Assembly: GCF_001889005.1 (NCBI RefSeq)
Contig: NZ_CP018153.1
Coordinates: 1,026,501 to 1,090,500, forward strand
Source: Christiangramia salexigens
Lineage (GTDB): Bacteria; Bacteroidota; Bacteroidia; Flavobacteriales; Flavobacteriaceae
DNA: 64,000 bases
Direction: 5' to 3'
In this document: piece by piece, positions 16,565-24,445 of the stretch
Numbering within the stretch: position 1 is the first letter of the stretch
Layout of the letters: each line of letters begins with the position of its first letter
Translations under genes and position numbers: made by a program
The notes under the pieces: generated by a model
Seen by the model: only the letters and a program-made list of their open reading frames with translations
Databases searched by the model: none
Told to the model about the DNA's origin: nothing

Positions 16565-17110
16565 TTGCCTAATTCTGAGATCCATTTAATTAGTCGCCTG
16601 AAAAATGAGGCCACTTCCCAGGAAGCCTTTAGGGAGCTTATAGGTCTATATAAGGAACGCTTATATTGGCACATAAGGAATATGGTTAAGGACCATGATG
16701 ATACAGATGACATTCTTCAAAATACCTTTATAAAAATCTTCAGGAATATTGACCAGTTTAAAGGAGATAGTAAGTTATACAGTTGGATGTACCGAATCGC
16801 GACGAACGAGTCCATCACCTTTCTAAATAAAAAGTCGAGGCGGTTAAATATTACTTCAGAAGAATTAAAAGATCAGATAATAGATAATCTTGAAAGCGAC
16901 GTTTATTTTGAAGGAGATGCGATCCAGTTAAAGTTGCAGAAGGCAATCGCAACGCTGCCATCAAAACAACAACAGGTTTTTAATATGAAGTATTTTCAGG
17001 AATTGAAATATCGGGAAATGGCCGACATCCTGGAAACCAGCGAAGGAGCTTTAAAGGCATCTTATCACATCGCTGCAAAAAAAATTGAAGAATATTTAAA
17101 ATCAAATTAA
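16565..17110 (+). CDS. ECF-type RNA polymerase sigma factor
   Basis: A 181-residue group IV sigma factor. Region 2 runs over about residues 25-95, with DHDDTDDILQNTFIKIFRNI and a GDSKLYSWMYRIATNESI segment. Region 4 runs over about 125-178, with LPSKQQQVFNMKYFQELKYR and the recognition helix EGALKASYHIAAKKIEEYL. No ATG gives this reading frame a suitable start; the frame is open upstream to a stop at 16520. The best start is TTG at 16565 (PNSEIHLISRL...), so initiation may be weak and help keep the level low. Two small genes follow at 31 and 2 bp, a putative anti-sigma protein and a periplasmic partner. Confidence 0.93.
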   Translation: MPNSEIHLISRLKNEATSQEAFRELIGLYKERLYWHIRNMVKDHDDTDDILQNTFIKIFRNIDQFKGDSKLYSWMYRIATNESITFLNKKSRRLNITSEELKDQIIDNLESDVYFEGDAIQLKLQKAIATLPSKQQQVFNMKYFQELKYREMADILETSEGALKASYHIAAKKIEEYLKSN

Positions 17111-17141
17111 ACCATCGGGAAAACTAATAGTCAAATATAAA

Positions 17142-17678
17142 ATGAAACCAAAAAAATCAACATATTCTGATTCTTCGGGTTTTAAGGTTCCTCAAAATTA
17201 TTTTGAGAACCTTGAGAACCAGCTAATGCATAGGATCAATACTGAGGAGAAAGCTGAGCTTACTTCAAGGAACTCCGGTTTCAATATTCCAGAAGGATAT
17301 TTCGATTCTCTGGAAGATAGAATAATGAGTGAGGCCGGGCGCGATAAGTCTCGTGTGATTTCATTGTTCCGCCGAGAATATTTCTATTACGCAGCTGCTG
17401 TGGCGGCAGTATTAATTATAATGACGGGGAATTTTTTCCAGGTAGATGGATCCTCTAATCCATTAAACTGGGAGAGCGTAGAAATATCTGCGATAGAAAA
17501 TTATATAGATGAAGGTTATGAAATGGGGTATATTGATTTAAATGCAAATGATTATTCCCAATATATTTTTGAGGACGGAAAATTGGTAGATGATGCCGAT
17601 TTCAATTCTATAGATTCTGAAGCCGCTTTGGAATATATGAACGAAAATATTGAAGACCCGGCATTAATTTTAGAATAG
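17142..17678 (+). CDS. Putative membrane anti-sigma factor with duplicated cytoplasmic motif
   Basis: A 178-residue single-pass membrane protein. The N-terminal cytoplasmic part carries the same motif twice: GFKVPQNYFENLENQLM (13-29) and GFNIPEGYFDSLEDRIM (46-62). One transmembrane helix spans about residues 80-99 (YFYYAAAVAAVLIIMTGNFF). The C-terminal periplasmic region is strongly acidic. Position directly after an ECF sigma gene and before a small exported helical protein suggests that it tethers the sigma factor. It has no zinc-binding ZAS motif, so that role rests on topology and context. The gap to the next gene is only 2 bp. Confidence 0.72.
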   Translation: MKPKKSTYSDSSGFKVPQNYFENLENQLMHRINTEEKAELTSRNSGFNIPEGYFDSLEDRIMSEAGRDKSRVISLFRREYFYYAAAVAAVLIIMTGNFFQVDGSSNPLNWESVEISAIENYIDEGYEMGYIDLNANDYSQYIFEDGKLVDDADFNSIDSEAALEYMNENIEDPALILE

Positions 17679-17680
17679 TT

Positions 17681-18139
17681 ATGAAAAAAGCACTTATCAT
17701 TTCTCTTTTATTGCTTGGGTTTATTAATCCAGTAATGGCACAGGATACGGATAGAAAAGAGAACCATGAGCGGATCAAAGCCCTTAAGGTTGCCTTTTTT
17801 ACACAGGAATTAAAACTCACTGATAAACTCTCAGAGAAATTCTGGCCTATTTACAACCAATATGAAGAACAAAGAAGAAAGCTTCATAAAAGGGAACATA
17901 TAGATCTGGCAAATGTAGAATGTATCACTGAGGATGAGGCTGATGATCTAATCAAAGAGTTTTTAGCCGTAGAAAGCGAAGAATACAAGATCAAAAAACA
18001 ATTGTTCAAAGATCTTAAAGAAATAATTACCGCAAAAGACATTATAAGAATTCACAAGCTGGAAGATGAATTCCATAAGAAACTTATTAAAGAATATCGT
18101 TCCAAAAAAGAACGAAACGACACAAACAGCAATGAGTAG
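17681..18139 (+). CDS. Exported helical sensor of the ECF sigma system (CpxP/CnrX-like)
   Basis: A 152-residue protein with a signal peptide (residues 1-20, cut after MAQ) and an all-helical, highly charged mature part. Key stretches are KVAFFTQELKLTDKLSEKFW and a long heptad-like QYEEQRRKLHKREH region. This resembles Spy/CpxP/CnrX-type periplasmic sensors, and flavobacterial relatives are often named as sensors of ECF sigma factors. It would bind the periplasmic tail of the anti-sigma protein and release the sigma factor on stress. The signal sensed is unknown: one Cys and a few His exist but no clear metal site. Confidence 0.75.
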   Translation: MKKALIISLLLLGFINPVMAQDTDRKENHERIKALKVAFFTQELKLTDKLSEKFWPIYNQYEEQRRKLHKREHIDLANVECITEDEADDLIKEFLAVESEEYKIKKQLFKDLKEIITAKDIIRIHKLEDEFHKKLIKEYRSKKERNDTNSNE

Positions 18140-18177
18140 TTAAATATTCATATTTAGTTTTTTGGTTAGTTAGTAGT

Positions 18178-18219
18178 AAATAATCCGTTAGATTTCAATC
18201 TTTCGGATTATTTCTTTTT
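18178..18219 (+). terminator. Terminator of the sigma operon
   Basis: The arms AAATAATCCG (18178-18187) and CGGATTATTT (18204-18213) pair perfectly. Inside them GATT and AATC can form a small second stem. An interrupted T run follows and just overlaps the end of the convergent gene. Confidence 0.7.
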
Positions 18220-19285
18220 AATGAAATCTCAATTTGGCTATTCTGCCCTTTCCAGCTGCGTATGCGACGGAATCATTTAGAAAGCGTAAGGTATAGAACC
18301 CCTCCTCAGAAAGTCTTTCCCAGTTTTTCCCTCCGTCCTTACTGTAATCTATTCCTGTAAAGCCTGTTGCAACAATTCCCTTAGCATCAGAATTAGGGAC
18401 ATATCTTATACTGCTTTTATATCCCGGCATTTTACCATCGGCAATAAGGTTCCATGTCTTCCCACCATCTCTGGTAATGGCCTTATTTGAAGTATTCCCA
18501 TCAGGATCTGTATAATCCCCTCCTATTATAATCCCTCTATCCTTATCATAAAAATCCAAGCTATATCCGCCGGTAGTGGCTTTTCCCTGGATTAAAGGTG
18601 TGTCGAAAACTTCCCAGGACTTTCCTTTATCTGAAGAATATAAAATTCTGGATCTTTTACCACCAGTCAGGATCCACGTATGATCACCTTGCACGGCTAT
18701 ATTTGAATTACTGGCAGCGAATGCTGCTTCACCTTCGGCTGCTTCAGGAAGCAACGAACAATCCAGCTTTTTCCAGCTTTTACCTCCATCCCGGGTAATA
18801 ATTACCGAAATGCAATTATCTGTTGGATCTCCCATAGCTATCCCTTCCTTATCATTCCAAAAAGTCATGGCGTCATAAAATACCTTCTCATTTTCTTCTT
18901 TATAGATCACCTCCATATTACCTTCATCTCCAGTTTTATAAAGCAAAGCGGGATTCCCTACACTTAGCATGAAAAAATCATTGGAAGTACTGGCTACAGC
19001 TCTAAACTCCGGTTTTGTCTCGTTAAACTCTACAGTATTAGTTCCCCAGGTTCCCTTTTGTGAATTATAAAGTCCATATACGCCCCCGTTTGCTGCAAAG
19101 GCCAGATTTTTTCCCATGAGTTCGATCGCCCGTACACTTAAAGAATCATCCTGAAGGATAACCTCTACTTCAACTTTTTCGAAATTTGAAGGTTGGGGGT
19201 TTTCAGCCTGAGACAAGTCCTTTTCGTTATTTGAGTTTTTACAAGCAAATACCAGTAAAATCAATAAAAAACTAATTTTTTTCAT
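18218..19285 (-). CDS. YCF48/BNR-type beta-propeller lipoprotein
   Basis: A 355-residue lipoprotein with signal MKKISFLLILLVFAC and lipidated Cys15. The mature part is a beta propeller of BNR/YCF48-like blades with the recurrent DGGKSWKKL, DKGKSWEVF, DGGKTWNLI and DGGKNWERL motifs. In cyanobacteria the YCF48 fold helps photosystem II assembly; in Bacteroidota such proteins are surface or periplasmic propellers of unknown ligand, and that is all I claim. The frame is open to a TTG at 19324, but the ATG at 19285 yields the lipoprotein signal and lies downstream of a TATATTTG box. It is divergent from the methyltransferase gene. Confidence 0.85.
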   Translation of the reverse strand: MKKISFLLILLVFACKNSNNEKDLSQAENPQPSNFEKVEVEVILQDDSLSVRAIELMGKNLAFAANGGVYGLYNSQKGTWGTNTVEFNETKPEFRAVASTSNDFFMLSVGNPALLYKTGDEGNMEVIYKEENEKVFYDAMTFWNDKEGIAMGDPTDNCISVIITRDGGKSWKKLDCSLLPEAAEGEAAFAASNSNIAVQGDHTWILTGGKRSRILYSSDKGKSWEVFDTPLIQGKATTGGYSLDFYDKDRGIIIGGDYTDPDGNTSNKAITRDGGKTWNLIADGKMPGYKSSIRYVPNSDAKGIVATGFTGIDYSKDGGKNWERLSEEGFYTLRFLNDSVAYAAGKGRIAKLRFH

Positions 19286-19300
19286 ATTCAGAATTTGATC

Positions 19301-19308
19301 CAAATATA
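19301..19308 (-). promoter_or_regulatory. -7 box of the YCF48-like gene
   Basis: TATATTTG on the minus strand, 15 bases before the ATG at 19285. It lies inside the longer TTG-initiated frame, which argues for the ATG start. No TTTG at the -33 position. Confidence 0.5.
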
Positions 19309-19331
19309 AATTATTCCGATTCAAAAAACCT

Positions 19332-19339
19332 TAACTTTG
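19332..19339 (+). promoter_or_regulatory. -7 box of the RNA methyltransferase gene
   Basis: TAACTTTG, 18 bases before the ATG at 19358, in the same short divergent interval as the box at 19301. The leader would be about 12 bases. No -33 TTTG is visible. Confidence 0.45.
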
Positions 19340-19357
19340 CGCCCTTAAAGAAAAAAT

Positions 19358-20569
19358 ATGCGCTTACATAGAAATCTGGTATTTGCAACCATAGACGCCC
19401 TTTCTGAAATTTTCAATGATGGAAAATATGCAGATAAGGTGATCGAGAAAACTTTGAAAAGAGATAAACGCTGGGGATCCAGAGATAGAAGTTTTATTGC
19501 TGAAACCACTTATGATATCGTAAGATGGAAGCGTTTATATGCTGAAATTGCCGAAGTAAAAGAACCATTTTCCAGGGAAGACCTGTTCAGAATGTTTACC
19601 GTTTGGTGTGTACTTAGAGGAGTTAAACTCCCGGATTGGCCTCAGTTTGAAAAGGCTCCCGTAAGACGAATTAAAGGTAAATTCGATGAATTAAGCAAGA
19701 TCAGAAAATACAGAGAATCTATTCCAGACTGGATGGATCAGCTCGGTGAGAAAGAACTGGGAGAAAAGATCTGGACACAGGAAATCCACGCTTTAAATAA
19801 TCAGGCGCCGGTGGTTCTTAGAGCCAACAAGCTCAAGACCACTACAGAGGAATTAGCAAAAAAGTTACTTGACGAAGGATTTGAAACCTCAAACCTTAGA
19901 AATTATCCTGAAGCACTTGAGCTAAAGGAAAGAGCGAATATTTTTAAGACCAAAGCCTTTCAGGATGGTTTATTCGAAGTCCAGGATGCCAGTTCACAAA
20001 GAGTAGCAGAATTTTTAAATGTACAACCCGGAATGCGAGTTGTCGACACCTGTGCCGGTGCAGGAGGCAAAACCTTACATCTTGCAGCCTTAATGCAAAA
20101 TAAAGGCCAAATTATTGCCCTCGATATTTATGGCAATAAACTTAAAGAGTTAAAGCGACGTGCCAAACGTGCAGGAGCTCATAATGTAGAAACCAGAGAT
20201 ATAGATTCTACAAAGGTGATCAAAAAATTATATGGTTCTGCAGATCGTGTGCTTATTGATGCTCCTTGTAGTGGTCTTGGTGTTTTAAGCCGAAACCCTG
20301 ATGCAAAATGGAAGTTACAGCCAGAATTTCTTGAGAAAATCAAAGAAACCCAATTGGAGATCCTTGAGAAGTACTCAAAAATCGTAAAAAATGGCGGTAA
20401 ACTGGTCTATGCTACCTGTTCCATTCTGCCTTCAGAGAACGAAAAACAGGTTCAGAAGTTTTTAAAGACAGAGGCCGGGCAGGATTTTATCCTAATGAAG
20501 GAGAAAAAGATCCTATCCAGTGCAAGCGGATATGACGGTTTCTATATGGCATTGCTTGAGAAAAAATAG
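19358..20569 (+). CDS. RsmB/RsmF-family RNA m5C methyltransferase
   Basis: A 403-residue SAM-dependent enzyme of the Fmu/Sun/NOP2 family, which makes 5-methylcytosine in rRNA or tRNA. The N-terminal 150 residues are helical and NusB-like in character. The Rossmann domain has motif I VVDTCAGAGGKTLHLA near residue 228, motif IV DAPCSGLGVLSRNPD with its conserved Cys near 305, and motif VI YATCSILPSENE with the second, nucleophilic Cys near 349. Both catalytic cysteines are therefore present. There is no PUA domain. The exact cytosine modified (for example C967 of 16S rRNA) cannot be told from sequence. Confidence 0.9.
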   Translation: MRLHRNLVFATIDALSEIFNDGKYADKVIEKTLKRDKRWGSRDRSFIAETTYDIVRWKRLYAEIAEVKEPFSREDLFRMFTVWCVLRGVKLPDWPQFEKAPVRRIKGKFDELSKIRKYRESIPDWMDQLGEKELGEKIWTQEIHALNNQAPVVLRANKLKTTTEELAKKLLDEGFETSNLRNYPEALELKERANIFKTKAFQDGLFEVQDASSQRVAEFLNVQPGMRVVDTCAGAGGKTLHLAALMQNKGQIIALDIYGNKLKELKRRAKRAGAHNVETRDIDSTKVIKKLYGSADRVLIDAPCSGLGVLSRNPDAKWKLQPEFLEKIKETQLEILEKYSKIVKNGGKLVYATCSILPSENEKQVQKFLKTEAGQDFILMKEKKILSSASGYDGFYMALLEKK

Positions 20570-20592
20570 CGATTTTTTAAGTTATTCTATTT

Positions 20593-20623
20593 TCTGCTTT
20601 TCGTTGAAAAAATCATAAATTTG
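20593..20623 (+). promoter_or_regulatory. purL promoter
   Basis: TAAATTTG (20616-20623) is preceded after exactly 19 nt by TCTG (20593-20596), one change from TTTG. The start is expected about 28 bases before the ATG. No PurR-like operator is apparent. Confidence 0.6.
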
Positions 20624-20656
20624 TGCTTTGTCCAAAACAACACAAATACAACATAA

Positions 20657-23600
20657 ATGATCCTTTTCTTCGGAAACCAAACCACTAAGGTTTTTGCTGT
20701 GGAGACCCACTCAGATCTTTCAGCTCAAGATATCACGAAATTAAACTGGCTTTTCGGAAATACTCAACAAATAAATAAATCTGCTCTGGCAGATTTTTTT
20801 GTTGGTCCCCGTGCCGCAATGATCACTCCATGGAGTACCAATGCCGTAGAGATAACTCAAAATATGGGGATTCATGGAATTATCAGGATTGAGGAATTTT
20901 TAAGAGTAGACGAACATTTCCATGATTTTGATCCCATGTTGTCTCAAAAATATGATGGCCTTGATCAGGAAATCTTTGATATCCATATAGATCCGGCTCC
21001 CATCATTGAGGTTGAGGATATTGAGGATTTTAATCAAAAAGAAGGTCTTGCGTTAAACACCGAAGAGGTAGCCTATCTTAAGGAGCTGTCAGATAAATTA
21101 GGTCGGAAATTAACCGATTCTGAAGTCTTCGGATTTTCTCAGGTCAATTCAGAACACTGTCGTCACAAGATCTTCAATGGGACTTTTGTAATTGATGGCA
21201 AGGAAAAACCTGTTTCTCTTTTTAAGCTTATCAGAAAAACTTCAGAAGAGAACCCAAACGATATAGTATCTGCATATAAAGATAATGTAGCCTTCGTAAA
21301 AGGTCCTAAAGTAGAGCAATTCGCTCCAAAATCGGCGGATATTCCGGATTTCTACCAGAATACAGATTTCGATTCTGTGATCTCACTAAAAGCTGAAACT
21401 CACAATTTCCCAACTACTGTAGAACCATTTAATGGGGCAGCGACAGGAAGTGGTGGAGAAATTCGCGACAGGCTTGCAGGAGGAAAAGGTTCATTGCCAC
21501 TCGCCGGAACCGCGGTTTATATGACCTCTTATTCCAGACTTGAAGAAGGCAGAACATGGGAAGAAGGCATGAAGGAGCGGGAATGGTTATACCAAACCCC
21601 AATGGACATTCTGATAAAAGCTTCCAACGGAGCTTCAGATTTTGGTAATAAATTCGGTCAACCTTTAATATCAGGTTCTGTACTCACGTTTGAACACTCA
21701 GAACATGAAAGATCCCTGGGATATGACAAGGTGATCATGCTTGCCGGTGGTGTTGGTTATGGAAAAGCAGATCAGGCCATAAAAGACACTCCAAAAACCG
21801 GTGATAAGATCGTGGTCTTAGGAGGTGAAAATTATAGAATTGGTATGGGTGGTGCTGCAGTTTCTTCTGCAGATACCGGTGAATTTAGCAGTGGTATAGA
21901 ATTGAATGCGATCCAGCGTTCTAATCCTGAAATGCAAAAAAGAGCTGCAAATGCCGTTCGAGGAATGGTGGAAAGCGAAGAGAATTCCATTGTTTCTATT
22001 CACGATCATGGCGCTGGAGGACACCTTAACTGCCTCAGTGAGTTAGTTGAGGAGAAAGGCGGTAAAATTGATCTTGATGCCCTTCCTGTTGGAGACCCAA
22101 CCCTTTCGGCTAAAGAGATTATTGGTAATGAATCTCAGGAAAGAATGGGATTGGTTATCGGAGATTCCGGCATAGCAAAGTTAAAACGAATTGCAGAGCG
22201 CGAACGTTCTCCAATGTATGAAGTGGGTGATGTAACGGGTGATCATAGATTCACCTTCGAAGGGAAAAAATCCGGTCAGAAACCTATGGATCTTGCACTT
22301 TCTGATATGTTTGGGAGTTCACCTAAGACGGTCATGACCGATAATACAGTAAAAAGAGAATACAGCGATATAAACTATTCTGCAGATAAGATCTATGAAT
22401 ATTTAGATCAGGTACTTCAATTAGAAGCAGTAGCCTGTAAAGACTGGCTAACAAATAAAGTAGACAGATGTGTGTCTGGTCGTGTTGCAAAACAGCAAAC
22501 AGCAGGGCCACTTCAATTGCCACTTAATAATTGCGGTGTAATGGCATTGGATTATAAAGGCAAAAGCGGAGTCGCAACTTCTATAGGCCACTCCCCTATT
22601 TCAGCACTTGTAGATCCCCAGGCAGGTTCAAAAAATTCTATAGCAGAGTCACTTTCAAATATCATTTGGGCTCCGTTGGAAAAAGGCCTGAAATCTGTAT
22701 CACTTTCAGCAAACTGGATGTGGCCTTGTAATAATGAAGGTGAAGATGCAAGGCTATATGAAGCAGTAGAGGCTGTCTCACAATTTGCGATCTCTCTGGG
22801 AATAAATGTGCCAACCGGTAAAGATTCCCTTTCCATGAAGCAGAGATACAAGAACGAAGAAGTGATCTCTCCGGGTACTGTGATCATATCTGCTGCCGGA
22901 CATTGCGATGATATTACAAAAGTGGTTGAACCGGTTCTTCATAAAGAAGGCGGTGACCTATATTATATTAACTTATCTCAGGATAATTTTAAACTTGGTG
23001 GTTCTTCTTTTGCTCAGGTTAGAAATAAAGTGGGAAAAGAAGTTCCGGGCATCAAGGACGATAAAAGCTTTGCTAAAGCCTTCAATACCATTCAGGATCT
23101 TATTAAAAAAGACCTTATCCTTGCAGGGCATGATGTGGCAAGTGGCGGCTTGATTACCAGCCTGCTTGAAATGTGCTTTTCAGAAGTAAATGTTTCAGCA
23201 GAACTTGATCTTTCTGAACTGAATGAAAAAGATTCTGTAAAACTACTATTCAGCGAGAATTCAGGAATTATTTTCCAGGCGAAGGATGCTTCGATTGAAA
23301 CTATACTAAAAGAAAATGCTGTTGAATTCTTTAATATTGGAAAGGTAAAAGAGGGAACTGAACTTACAATCAAAAATCAGGATGAAAGCCTAAGCTTTAA
23401 TATACCTCAATACAGAGATACATGGTATAAGACTTCGTTCCTATTGGATAAGAAACAAAGCGGAATTGATAAGGCTTCAGAACGCTTCCATAATTACAAA
23501 GAACAGCCTTTGGAGTTTAAATTTCCAGAGCATTTTACAGGAAAAATTGAAGCTTCAGCTAGCAAAAAAGGAAAAATAAAAGCTGCTATTATCCGAGAAA

Positions 23601-24322
23601 AAGGATCAAATTCCGAAAGGGAAATGGCCAGAGCCATGCATCTTGCCGGATTTGATGTTAAGGATGTACATATGACCGATCTTATCTCCGGTCGTGAAGA
23701 TCTAAAAGATATTCAGTTTATTGCAGCTGTCGGAGGTTTCTCTAATTCTGATGTACTTGGAAGTGCAAAAGGTTGGGCCGGTGCTTTCCTTTATAACGAA
23801 AAGGCAAAAACCGCTTTAGAGAATTTCTTTTCCAGAGAAGATACTCTGTCTTTAGGTGTTTGTAATGGTTGCCAGTTATTTATAGAACTTGGACTTATCA
23901 ATCCGGAGCATGAGCAAAAGCCAAAAATGCTTCATAATGAATCTCATAAATTTGAATGTAACTTTACTTCTGTAGAGATACAGGAGAATAATTCGGTAAT
24001 GTTATCAAATCTTGCTGGGAGCAAATTAGGGATTTGGGCTGCACACGGTGAAGGTAAATTCAGTTTTCCTTATGAAGAGGAAAAATACAATATCGTTGGA
24101 AAGTATGGTTACGAAGGCTATCCTGCAAACCCAAATGGATCTCATTATAATACTGCGATTCTAACAGATGTGACCGGTAGACATCTTGTAATGATGCCTC
24201 ATCTTGAAAGATCTACCTTCCAATGGAACTGGGCAAATTACCCAAAAGGCAGAAAAGACGATGTAACTCCCTGGCATGAAGGCTTTATAAATGCCAGAAA
24301 GTGGTTAGAGAAGAAATCATAA
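20657..24322 (+). CDS. purL: Phosphoribosylformylglycinamidine synthase, single-chain
   Basis: Fourth step of purine synthesis: FGAR, glutamine and ATP give FGAM. The 1,221 residues match the large single-chain form found in proteobacteria and Bacteroidota, not the PurS/Q/L complex. In order: an N-terminal PurS-like part (1-130), linker, two AIRS-type synthase halves with KAETHNFPTTVEPFNGAATG near residue 245 and VSIHDHGAGGHLNCLSE near 444, and a C-terminal class I glutaminase. The glutaminase has nucleophile Cys1069 (LGVCNGCQLF) and a downstream AAHGEGKF and GSHYNTAILTD region. It stands alone between a promoter and a strong terminator. Confidence 0.97.
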   Translation: MILFFGNQTTKVFAVETHSDLSAQDITKLNWLFGNTQQINKSALADFFVGPRAAMITPWSTNAVEITQNMGIHGIIRIEEFLRVDEHFHDFDPMLSQKYDGLDQEIFDIHIDPAPIIEVEDIEDFNQKEGLALNTEEVAYLKELSDKLGRKLTDSEVFGFSQVNSEHCRHKIFNGTFVIDGKEKPVSLFKLIRKTSEENPNDIVSAYKDNVAFVKGPKVEQFAPKSADIPDFYQNTDFDSVISLKAETHNFPTTVEPFNGAATGSGGEIRDRLAGGKGSLPLAGTAVYMTSYSRLEEGRTWEEGMKEREWLYQTPMDILIKASNGASDFGNKFGQPLISGSVLTFEHSEHERSLGYDKVIMLAGGVGYGKADQAIKDTPKTGDKIVVLGGENYRIGMGGAAVSSADTGEFSSGIELNAIQRSNPEMQKRAANAVRGMVESEENSIVSIHDHGAGGHLNCLSELVEEKGGKIDLDALPVGDPTLSAKEIIGNESQERMGLVIGDSGIAKLKRIAERERSPMYEVGDVTGDHRFTFEGKKSGQKPMDLALSDMFGSSPKTVMTDNTVKREYSDINYSADKIYEYLDQVLQLEAVACKDWLTNKVDRCVSGRVAKQQTAGPLQLPLNNCGVMALDYKGKSGVATSIGHSPISALVDPQAGSKNSIAESLSNIIWAPLEKGLKSVSLSANWMWPCNNEGEDARLYEAVEAVSQFAISLGINVPTGKDSLSMKQRYKNEEVISPGTVIISAAGHCDDITKVVEPVLHKEGGDLYYINLSQDNFKLGGSSFAQVRNKVGKEVPGIKDDKSFAKAFNTIQDLIKKDLILAGHDVASGGLITSLLEMCFSEVNVSAELDLSELNEKDSVKLLFSENSGIIFQAKDASIETILKENAVEFFNIGKVKEGTELTIKNQDESLSFNIPQYRDTWYKTSFLLDKKQSGIDKASERFHNYKEQPLEFKFPEHFTGKIEASASKKGKIKAAIIREKGSNSEREMARAMHLAGFDVKDVHMTDLISGREDLKDIQFIAAVGGFSNSDVLGSAKGWAGAFLYNEKAKTALENFFSREDTLSLGVCNGCQLFIELGLINPEHEQKPKMLHNESHKFECNFTSVEIQENNSVMLSNLAGSKLGIWAAHGEGKFSFPYEEEKYNIVGKYGYEGYPANPNGSHYNTAILTDVTGRHLVMMPHLERSTFQWNWANYPKGRKDDVTPWHEGFINARKWLEKKS

Positions 24323-24347
24323 TGATAATTATTTAGTACTTATTTTG

Positions 24348-24377
24348 AAGGGATGTTAAAAACATCCCTTCTTTTTT
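24348..24377 (+). terminator. purL terminator
   Basis: A perfect 10-bp stem, AAGGGATGTT (24348-24357) with AACATCCCTT (24361-24370), a 3-base loop and a T-rich tail. Confidence 0.92.
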
Positions 24378-24445
24378 GAATTATCAATTTGAAGTAGCCG
24401 CCTTTTTTGCTATTTTGCGTGGTATATACTAAATATTCCACTTAC

